Of a stretch of 8,020 nt of DNA, positions 1 through 6,095 are shown in pieces. The notes beneath the pieces were generated by a model, which ran no database searches, was not told the origin of the DNA, and saw only the letters and a list, made by a program, of their open reading frames with translations. Both the position numbers and the translations under genes were made by a program. Source of the stretch: CAZDXJ01 sp964509475 (GTDB taxonomy: Bacteria > Pseudomonadota > Gammaproteobacteria > Methylococcales > Methylomonadaceae); contig CAZDXJ010000093.1 of assembly GCA_964509475.1 (NCBI GenBank), positions 1 through 8,020 of the forward strand. The letters are read 5' to 3'. Numbering within the stretch: the first letter of the stretch is position 1; every line of letters begins with the position of its first letter.

Positions 1-25
1 TAGAGAAGATAAGTCATGCTTTCAA

Positions 26-49
26 ATGTTCTATTAAAAAGTTGAACAT
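26..49. repeat. Small inverted repeat downstream of the last gene
   Basis: A perfect 6-bp inverted repeat (ATGTTC at 26-31, GAACAT at 44-49) encloses a 12-nt AT-rich loop, 22 nt beyond the stop codon of the universal stress protein gene. In the direction of transcription (minus strand) it is not followed by a run of T, so it does not qualify as a Rho-independent terminator. It could be a weak 3' stem-loop, a protein-binding site for a gene outside the window, or chance. The rest of 1-71 is AT-rich and shows no gene. Confidence 0.25.
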
Positions 50-71
50 CGCGTGTTTAAAGGTATTTATT

Positions 72-515
72 CTAATCTTCAAGTAAACGCACGGCCAGAA
101 CATCACATTGGGCATGATGCAGAATACTGTTGGCCGTCGACCCCAACAACAAGGCGAGACCATGCCGTCCATGTGATCCAACAACAATCAAATCGACGTT
201 TTGTTCCTCGGCAATGCGCACAATCTCATAGCTTGGACTGCCAAACTCCAGCCAGCAATCTTGCTCAGCGATATCCAACTCGCCGGCGATTTGGGTTAAT
301 CTCTTTTTTGCATTTTCCACCAATTCATCGGTAAAATCCACATCCAGGGGAATCACCGGCCCATAAGCCGCATCGGCAATCGGCAAATTATCCACAATAT
401 GAACAAGGCCAAGCCTTGCCTGGTTTATTTGCGCCAATCTTTTGGCGCGTTCTGCAACTTGTTTGCTATGCGCTGAAAAATCAATTGCCAATAGAATATG
501 TTTGTAATCGTTCAT
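72..515 (-). CDS. Universal stress protein, UspA family
   Basis: This 147-residue protein has the normal length of a single-domain universal stress protein. Family members are cytoplasmic alpha/beta dimers that bind ATP or other ligands and raise survival under stress. The N-terminal beta strand with the conserved acidic residue is visible (HILLAIDFS, Asp12). The C-terminal nucleotide-loop signature is GSHG at 113-116 followed by GST at 125-127, then a CDVLAVR strand. Spacing between the second and third glycines is 8 residues rather than the 9 of the classic ATP-binding motif (G-2X-G-9X-G-S/T), which I recall as common in proteobacterial UspA-like proteins, so ATP binding is not assured. The ATG lies 3 nt after the stop of the caspase gene, with only a weak GAAG-type ribosome site inside that gene's last codons, so translational coupling is likely. 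It is the only member of the set without a membrane or export signal. Confidence 0.93.
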   Translation of the reverse strand: MNDYKHILLAIDFSAHSKQVAERAKRLAQINQARLGLVHIVDNLPIADAAYGPVIPLDVDFTDELVENAKKRLTQIAGELDIAEQDCWLEFGSPSYEIVRIAEEQNVDLIVVGSHGRHGLALLLGSTANSILHHAQCDVLAVRLLED

Positions 516-518
516 ACT

Positions 519-2831
519 TCATTCTCTGCGTAATAATTCAAAATCCACACCCATCTTAAAAGCAACCGGGTCTTGCGATGCGCCGGTATATTTCCTGGAC
601 AGCCGGGGGATATGTTTTTCCGAGAAGGAAACAATTTCATAGGCGGTAATTTTCCTGTCTGCCGGCTGGACATCGGCTCCCCCTTCCATACCCTTGGTCA
701 ACGTATAAGTGAACAAGCCATGCCCCAGATCGGTCAATTCAGCCGCAGTCTGATTTTTCCTTGCCGCGGTTAAAACCACCATACCTATGGATCGGCTTAG
801 ATTCCGGCTCATATACCGCTGAGAGTTAAGTAAATAATTAAAAGCGCTCAAGCCCGCCCCTGAATAACAGGAATCAACCATCAACAAAATTTTCTGGGCT
901 TTGACATTGACCAGTAAGTCCTTGATCTCTTTTGCCGATATCCCAATTTTTGCATAATACGACGCATCCGGCTGTAAAATGGCCTCATACGGTAAAAAGT
1001 ACCATTCACCATCAATAACAATACCGTGACCGGCCAAATAAATTGCCAGAACATCATTTTGCGAATATTTCCCCGCCTCCACGATGGCATCGATAATCGC
1101 CTGTTTGGTCGCCTGCCGGTTAAACAGCGGCTTGGGAATCACTTCTTTTATGCTGAGAATTTTTTTCTGTGCCAATACTTTTGCAACCGCCTCGGCATCC
1201 GCAACACTATAATCAAGGTTCAAGCGTGGATCCATGTACTTATTGATACCAATCGCGACAATACGCAACACCCGGCCCACCGGTTTCACCGCGGCCCGCG
1301 CCAGTAATGTTTTTTGCAAGCGTTCACTTTCAATGCCCATAGTATTGGTCGCCACCGCTGACAAGGAATTTTCCCCTGCCGTCGGATAAACCGACAAAGT
1401 CACGGTTTTTTCAATCCGCCCATCAACTTCCCGCTGCTCTGTCGCGTCTGAATTAAAACCGAGGATTTTACCATTGTGATAAACCCGGATTTTGTCAACC
1501 CCACCACCTTGTCCCGTTGCCTTAATCTGAACCTTTAGCGGTTCCCCGACAACAGCGTCCTGTTCGGAAAAATGCACAAACAGCAAGGGCGGTAAGGTAA
1601 CTCCCTGCTCGACAACCGCCGGTTTTTTATTGATATAAAGCTCACGACCGCCGACAGCAGTTGCCAATAACCCCGGCTCATAATACTTGTCCGAAAACTT
1701 GTCCAAAAGCACTTCCGTGCCCCCAACATCCCAGGACACATTGGCCAGGCCCGGCTCGGAGGTATCAAAGCGTCCATTCTTATCCAGAACCGTCCAACCT
1801 TGCAGCGTGGAAATCAAACGCAGTTGTTTTTTTCCGCTACCGGCATCGAACAAATAAACCCCACCCTCATTATCAATAACAAACAATTTTTTGCCGTTAC
1901 CTGTAAAACCAAGAAAATCGATGGCGGCGCCATCGGTTTCCAGGTTGACAATCTGCCCGCTATCAACAGATTTGACAATGGTTTTTTCCGAATTTTTCGA
2001 ATATACGGCAATGTGATGACCGGATACCGCCACTGCCGTCATATCACCGGTAATTACCGGTTGTTTGTGAATTTTGCCACTTGCTGCATCCAGATGAATC
2101 AGGGCGCCACTTTGATCAGCGATAACAAAACCATCCTCATTGTCAGCTGCGGAAAGATAAACAATATCGGTCTCAAGCGGGGCTGGCTTCCTGAGCAAAC
2201 GGCCATCTTGCAGGCTTCTGATTTGTACATTTTCTGCATCCAGTACAACGGCCCACAGGTCACGGTTACTGGCCAGGCGGTCAACCCTGTCATCCAGATT
2301 TATCAGCCATTTTGGCTTGTGTGTATCATGATCCAATAACGCAGTCTTGCCATTCCTGTAGGCAATCAATAAATCGCCTTGCCCGCTAACTACCATGTCC
2401 ACGACCGGCTTTTGCTGTAGCGCAGGAAACGCATAAAGCCGCTGCCCGGTCACGATATCATAAGCACTGATGCTGCCATTTTCATGGCCGGCATAAACAA
2501 GCTGCCGTTCCGTATCCAAAGCGATACAGGTAAAGGCCCTGGATTCTCCATGAATGGAAGGTCTTTGCACGCCCAAATCCAAATCCCATACCCGCAAACT
2601 GCCATCACCCAATAGAAACGCCAATAATTTCTTGTCCCGGCCCATTGTGAAAGACAACACTCGCCCGGAAGAATTTTTAATTCTCAATTCCGGTTTGATG
2701 AAGTTATCCGCCAGATTTTTGGCAATATTCTGGCTCACTGTCCGGGTAACCTGGCCGGACAAATTAAACCCCATACCAATAGCGGGTAAACACAGCAGCA
2801 ATAAAATAAAAACCGGTCTATTCAGAAGCAT
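519..2831 (-). CDS. Exported WD40-propeller / Ig-like / caspase-like (peptidase C14) protein
   Basis: I take the ATG at 2831 (770 aa) as the start. A GTG at 2861 in the same frame would add ten residues ahead of the signal sequence, but the ATG has an AGGA ribosome site 6 nt upstream and begins a clean signal peptide (MLLNRPVFILLLLCLPAIG). In 770-aa numbering, about 57-333 holds seven repeats of WD40-like blades, each ending in a D-x-x-x-G type turn (such as VWDLDLG, AYDIVTG, LFDAGSG). About 345-396 is a linker (GWTVLDKNGRFDTSEPG, then YYEPGLL) typical of bacterial propeller-caspase proteins. About 410-515 is Ig-like. About 520-760 is a C14 caspase-like domain with the catalytic dyad intact: His602 in YLAGHG and Cys655 in DSCYSG. 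C14 enzymes of bacteria (orthocaspase/metacaspase type) usually cut after Arg or Lys; the substrate here is unknown. The signal peptide predicts a periplasmic enzyme, possibly retained as an N-terminal anchor. The mature chain has only two cysteines (102 and 655). Confidence 0.92.
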   Translation of the reverse strand: MLLNRPVFILLLLCLPAIGMGFNLSGQVTRTVSQNIAKNLADNFIKPELRIKNSSGRVLSFTMGRDKKLLAFLLGDGSLRVWDLDLGVQRPSIHGESRAFTCIALDTERQLVYAGHENGSISAYDIVTGQRLYAFPALQQKPVVDMVVSGQGDLLIAYRNGKTALLDHDTHKPKWLINLDDRVDRLASNRDLWAVVLDAENVQIRSLQDGRLLRKPAPLETDIVYLSAADNEDGFVIADQSGALIHLDAASGKIHKQPVITGDMTAVAVSGHHIAVYSKNSEKTIVKSVDSGQIVNLETDGAAIDFLGFTGNGKKLFVIDNEGGVYLFDAGSGKKQLRLISTLQGWTVLDKNGRFDTSEPGLANVSWDVGGTEVLLDKFSDKYYEPGLLATAVGGRELYINKKPAVVEQGVTLPPLLFVHFSEQDAVVGEPLKVQIKATGQGGGVDKIRVYHNGKILGFNSDATEQREVDGRIEKTVTLSVYPTAGENSLSAVATNTMGIESERLQKTLLARAAVKPVGRVLRIVAIGINKYMDPRLNLDYSVADAEAVAKVLAQKKILSIKEVIPKPLFNRQATKQAIIDAIVEAGKYSQNDVLAIYLAGHGIVIDGEWYFLPYEAILQPDASYYAKIGISAKEIKDLLVNVKAQKILLMVDSCYSGAGLSAFNYLLNSQRYMSRNLSRSIGMVVLTAARKNQTAAELTDLGHGLFTYTLTKGMEGGADVQPADRKITAYEIVSFSEKHIPRLSRKYTGASQDPVAFKMGVDFELLRRE

Positions 2832-2837
2832 GTTTTT

Positions 2838-2842
2838 TCCTG
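2838..2842 (-). promoter_or_regulatory. Shine-Dalgarno deciding the caspase gene start
   Basis: CAGGA on the minus strand sits 6 nt (AAAAAC) ahead of the ATG at 2831-2829. No comparable site precedes the alternative GTG at 2861-2859, which overlaps the stop codon of the barrel gene (TAGTG). This favours the ATG and makes the encoded protein begin directly with a signal peptide. Confidence 0.7.
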
Positions 2843-2860
2843 ATTGTGGTAACCGCCTCA

Positions 2861-4129
2861 CTATAAGCTGAGCCGGAAATTGATACCCCCTTTGAGCAGG
2901 TTTCTATCCTGATCACTCAAATCGGTTTCGATAAGCGCACCCACGGAAAATTGCCGGCTAACCGCATAATCCAGCCCGGATCGAAAATAAAACACACCAT
3001 TGCGATAAGCGGCATTGATGCCGTCGGCGTTGCGATCCAGATGCTCATACTGACCACCGATATAAACATTCAGATTTTCATTAAAGAAATAATCCAATTG
3101 CATATCGCCAATCGCGGAAACACTGTCCGATGAACCGCTGCGCCCGTTATCCAGCTCCATATTGCCATACGTGTAACGCACACCAATACGTCCTTTAACA
3201 ACAAAGGCATCAATCACTTTATAGAAATTGATATTGCCTTCGCTAGTAAATTCATGAAAATCCGAACCCGGCGCGGCGCTCCGGCTGTCAAGCCCGGTGT
3301 AGTTATAACCCAGCAAACCGGAAAGAAACATAAAATCGGTAATCTTGTAGGCAATATAAGGTGTAATGCCAATACTGTTGGAAGAATAATTACGAAAGCT
3401 CTGCTGATTATCACCATGCGCGTAAGTCAGAGCCGATCCGATAATCAAATCACCAAAGCGCTTGTCCACGCCACTGACCAGCTGGAAAATATCGGTATTG
3501 AAATTTACCGCCTGATTATCATCCTCGATATTGGCATAAGAAACTTCCGACCAAACCGACAAACCGCTGTTTGCACCCGCAGCATTGGCCGCATCGGCCA
3601 TTCCAGCGCTATCATCGGCCGAAGCCAGCATTTGCCGGACACTGGCAAAATCCTCCCGGCGTACAAAACTTCGACTTATGATATTCATCAAACGCATCGA
3701 AATAGTATTATAGGTTTGCCGGTTAATTTGCTGGGTCTGGGCAATCGTGGCTTCGGAAGCCACTTCACTGCCTAATGCCTGTAACAACCGATCCAAATCT
3801 TCGCGGGTAAAATCCTGGCCTTTGAAAACTTCCGTATCACCCACCTTGATTTGAACATCATCGGCATAAACCAGGCTGCCATCCGCACGAATCGTCGTCG
3901 GTATAGTCACCAGTGAAAGCGGCTCTCCTGAAACCGATGTCACCGTTACCGCCTGACCGCACAGGGCGGATGTAAATGAAGCGCTTTCCACATTATTTAA
4001 TGCCGTATTAAAGGGTTGCACGGCAGTAAAATAGTCGGCTTCGCTATTACAGCTTGCGGCCTGAACCGCAGGCAGTATCAACAGACCAGTTATCGCCAGC
4101 AATCCAGAGTGGATTATTTTTGTACGCAT
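2861..4129 (-). CDS. Outer-membrane autotransporter-type beta-barrel protein
   Basis: A 422-residue exported protein. Residues 1-24 form a signal peptide with an AVQA cleavage site. Residues 25-120 are a small N-terminal domain with two cysteines (27 and 57) that could form a disulfide. Residues about 125-185 are predicted mostly helical or flexible and rich in Ala, Gln and Ser. From about 189 to the end is a barrel with alternating aromatic/hydrophobic strands, starting with SVWSEVSYANI, which resembles the first strand of autotransporter beta-domains (GLWxxxSY type). It includes FGDLIIGSALTYAHG, IGITPYIAYKI and VGALIETDLS segments. The C-terminus (GINFRLSL) looks like an outer-membrane assembly strand, though it ends in Leu rather than the usual Phe or Trp. 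There is no long beta-helix passenger, so it probably stays as an outer-membrane protein instead of secreting an adhesin. A GAGGTGG ribosome site (4142-4136) abuts the stop of the preceding gene, 6 nt before the ATG, so co-translation is likely. Confidence 0.82.
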   Translation of the reverse strand: MRTKIIHSGLLAITGLLILPAVQAASCNSEADYFTAVQPFNTALNNVESASFTSALCGQAVTVTSVSGEPLSLVTIPTTIRADGSLVYADDVQIKVGDTEVFKGQDFTREDLDRLLQALGSEVASEATIAQTQQINRQTYNTISMRLMNIISRSFVRREDFASVRQMLASADDSAGMADAANAAGANSGLSVWSEVSYANIEDDNQAVNFNTDIFQLVSGVDKRFGDLIIGSALTYAHGDNQQSFRNYSSNSIGITPYIAYKITDFMFLSGLLGYNYTGLDSRSAAPGSDFHEFTSEGNINFYKVIDAFVVKGRIGVRYTYGNMELDNGRSGSSDSVSAIGDMQLDYFFNENLNVYIGGQYEHLDRNADGINAAYRNGVFYFRSGLDYAVSRQFSVGALIETDLSDQDRNLLKGGINFRLSL

Positions 4130-4142
4130 TGTTGTCCACCTC

Positions 4143-5396
4143 TTACAAAATCAGGAACGTCATCGGAACATCGATCTGAATCGTATCGTTCGGGCTTGTC
4201 CGGCACGATTGTATCTGGAATGTTCCTGTCGCTGTATTAAAATCCGGTTCACTCACGCTGTAAGCCAGCGTTCCCGGATTCAAACGGGTAAAACTCGCCC
4301 TGCCGTTTGCATCCGTGGTTTGCTTATAGGACTGCCCGGCCGTATCGCTTACCGTGACAATGGCGCCAGCCACCGGGTCCTGTGCGGTTTGTCCGGGATA
4401 GAATGCAAAAAAATCAACCTGAGCACAAATATCCAGAATCACCCGGACTGTGGCCGCTTGCGTGCAACTCAAACTCAGCTGGGTTTGCTTGCCTCCGAAA
4501 CCGGAAGCCTCGGTCACCAACAATTGGCTACCGTCCTGCAAATTTACAAAACGCGCTTTACCCAGGCTATCGGTTGTTGCATTTTGTCCTGCGATGGACA
4601 AATTCGCGCCGGCAATTGGAAACCCTGAAAGATCGACCACGGTAACATCCAAATCGGCACACTCAGTGATTAACTCCGTGACTGTCACGATTTCACGGAA
4701 TGGCTCTTCATAAACTTGCTGACTGTTCGCCTCCGTGGCAACCGCCAGGAAACCATCATACACCCCCGGAACCACCGTTTCCGGAACCCAAAACATCCCC
4801 TGAAACTGGCTGCCATTGGGGCTGGACAACCGGGTCAGAAAAAACCGATCCGTCAAATCCTGATAAAAAACATCGACACGGGCGGCATCAAAACCCACGA
4901 CATCAACGCTGAATTGAATCGGCTCGCCTGCAAAAATCGTCAACGGTGACAAACTCGTCGTCAACCTCGGTTCGGGTATAACTTCGATTCCGGGAAACAC
5001 GCCGGTAAACAAAACCTGCTCCCCTTCCTTATTACGGGCAACAGCCTGAAAATCCGTATATAAACCCAAAGCAATATTTGGTATCCGGTAGCTACCGGAA
5101 TAAAACCCATTGCCATTATTCGTCAGCCGTGTCAGAAATACCCGTTCCCCCCCGGCCAACAAATAAAACATATCGACATTCAGGTCATTCCGGCCAATCA
5201 ATTTGAGATCAAAATGAATCTCGTCACCAACCCGTACTTTGTTTGGCGTAATTCCAATCTTTTCAAGATAGGCCAGCGTCGGATTGAAAATATACCTCGG
5301 CATCGATGACAACCGGCTGCCAACAGAATAGCTGTCCGCAAACGCTAACGAACAAAACCCCGCCAGCAAACCCAACACAAATATCATTTTCTTCAT
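4143..5396 (-). CDS. Secreted protein with tandem Ig-like repeats and two carboxypeptidase-regulatory-like modules
   Basis: I do not recognise a named family for the whole 417-residue protein. Residues 1-20 are a signal peptide (cleavage after LAFA). Two related Ig-like repeats follow at about 47-140 and 148-240. They align at an offset of about 100 residues: DMFY at 75 with DVFY at 175, FLTRL at 87 with FLTRL at 186, GLYTDFQAVA at 111 with GVYDGFLAVA at 211. Two further modules at about 246-322 and 324-410 have the D-x-x-G-x-A-x-F and PVAGA/PIAGA patterns of carboxypeptidase-regulatory-like or CnaB-like folds (DSLGKARF, DANGRASF). Each module starts and ends with a cysteine (246/311 and 324/398), suggesting one disulfide per module. 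It has no enzymatic motif, so a structural, adhesive or ligand-binding role outside the cytoplasm is inferred. The AGGGG ribosome site at 5409-5405 lies 8 nt ahead of the ATG. Confidence 0.78.
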   Translation of the reverse strand: MKKMIFVLGLLAGFCSLAFADSYSVGSRLSSMPRYIFNPTLAYLEKIGITPNKVRVGDEIHFDLKLIGRNDLNVDMFYLLAGGERVFLTRLTNNGNGFYSGSYRIPNIALGLYTDFQAVARNKEGEQVLFTGVFPGIEVIPEPRLTTSLSPLTIFAGEPIQFSVDVVGFDAARVDVFYQDLTDRFFLTRLSSPNGSQFQGMFWVPETVVPGVYDGFLAVATEANSQQVYEEPFREIVTVTELITECADLDVTVVDLSGFPIAGANLSIAGQNATTDSLGKARFVNLQDGSQLLVTEASGFGGKQTQLSLSCTQAATVRVILDICAQVDFFAFYPGQTAQDPVAGAIVTVSDTAGQSYKQTTDANGRASFTRLNPGTLAYSVSEPDFNTATGTFQIQSCRTSPNDTIQIDVPMTFLIL

Positions 5397-5412
5397 TGTT
5401 AAAACCCCTGAA

Positions 5413-5431
5413 TTGACAGCTCCGAAGTCAA
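5413..5431. repeat. Inverted repeat TTGAC-N9-GTCAA in the OmpA/Ig-protein gap
   Basis: In the 44-nt gap between the OmpA-like gene and the Ig-repeat gene, TTGAC at 5413-5417 and GTCAA at 5427-5431 are perfect inverted copies separated by 9 nt. The stem is short and lacks a following T-tract in either direction, so it is not a terminator. It might be a minor RNA stem near the ribosome site of the downstream gene, an operator-like half-site pair, or chance. Confidence 0.2.
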
Positions 5432-5440
5432 AATACTGAT

Positions 5441-5995
5441 TCAGCGTCCTCTCTTGAACACAACCCGTCTGTTCATCGGATCGACAGGAGGCCTCCCAGG
5501 CAGGATTTCTTTCTCCCCTTTAGCCGATATAACCAATCGATTCGGTGCGATGTTATATTTACGCAGCAAATAATTCTTGACGGCTTCAGCCCGTTTTCTT
5601 GAAAGTTCATAATTGTAAGCCTCAGGTCCGGTTGCATCGGTATGACCCTCGATAATGATTTTTTGATCCGCCAACTTTTCCATATTCATCATCAAACCAA
5701 TCTGATCCAGGAAAGGCAAAGCCGCCTCTTGCAATTCATAAGAAGCGTAATCAAAATTAATCGGCATACCAATACTGATTGGCTCGATCTTTTTTTTCTT
5801 GAGGCCGAATTGTATCGAACGGGTTTTGACCCCGGTCTTTTTCTCACCGACCAATTCAGGAAACAATATCTCAGCCATCTCTTCAGCCGGCGGGACTTGA
5901 TCGGTATACAAACGCAACTCATCCGCCCCGGCGCTCATTGCCAGAAAAGCTAAGCACACTCCGGCAAACAAGCTGAACTTATGCACTGTTTTCAT
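5441..5995 (-). CDS. Periplasmic OmpA-like peptidoglycan-binding protein
   Basis: This 184-residue protein has a signal peptide (1-24, cleavage after SAGA) with no lipobox cysteine, so it is predicted to be soluble and periplasmic rather than a lipoprotein. The C-terminal OmpA domain spans about 76-182. It contains IIIEGHTDATG, with the diaminopimelate-binding Asp120, and LSRKRAEAV, with Arg135 exactly 15 residues later, as in characterised OmpA domains. It ends with the NRRVVFKR strand. There is no beta-barrel, unlike enterobacterial OmpA. The N-terminal part carries a motif (PPAEEMAEILFPE at 35-47, then KTRSIQFG at 57-64) that I recall from other small OmpA proteins of gammaproteobacteria, of unknown function. 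The ribosome site is very strong (AGGAGG at 6008-6003, 7 nt spacer). Its likely job is anchoring the module to the cell wall. Confidence 0.92.
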   Translation of the reverse strand: MKTVHKFSLFAGVCLAFLAMSAGADELRLYTDQVPPAEEMAEILFPELVGEKKTGVKTRSIQFGLKKKKIEPISIGMPINFDYASYELQEAALPFLDQIGLMMNMEKLADQKIIIEGHTDATGPEAYNYELSRKRAEAVKNYLLRKYNIAPNRLVISAKGEKEILPGRPPVDPMNRRVVFKRGR

Positions 5996-6065
5996 AATAA
6001 CCCCTCCTCACATGCTCATTTGAAACAGCTGAACTTTGAGCTTGCACCCCGGCTCTTGTCCAGAC

Positions 6066-6095
6066 AGTATGAAAATAAAACTTCCTATCCGTCAA
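6066..6095 (-). promoter_or_regulatory. Possible internal sigma70 promoter for the exported genes
   Basis: On the minus strand, TTGACG (6095-6090, 5 of 6 matches to the -35 consensus) overlaps the kinase stop codon. It is followed after 18 nt by CATACT (6071-6066, 4 of 6 matches to TATAAT). Transcription would start near 6059 and give a leader of about 65 nt before the OmpA-like gene. This 96-nt gap is the largest in the cluster, which fits a secondary promoter. The match is modest and could be chance. Confidence 0.3.

Noticed and set aside
26..49. Rho-independent terminator after the stress-protein gene
   Set aside because: The 6-bp AT-rich stem has a 12-nt loop and no T-tract on the minus strand; kept only as a weak inverted repeat.
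1800..2339. Plus-strand ORF of 179 codons
   Set aside because: It lies entirely antisense to the WD40-like propeller of the caspase gene, shows no recognisable domain and reads like a translated shadow.
3254..3775. Plus-strand ORF of 173 codons
   Set aside because: It is antisense to the barrel gene, whose beta-strand pattern is convincing; the plus-strand product has no family features.
4209..4949. Several overlapping plus-strand ORFs of 70-139 codons
   Set aside because: They are antisense to the duplicated modules of the secreted Ig protein, overlap one another in different frames and have no domain signal.
4143..5396. Possibility that the Ig protein is a surface-layer or pilus adhesin with a sortase signal
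   Set aside because: No LPxTG-type motif or C-terminal anchor is visible; the C-terminus is a short hydrophobic tail (TFLIL) too short to span a membrane.
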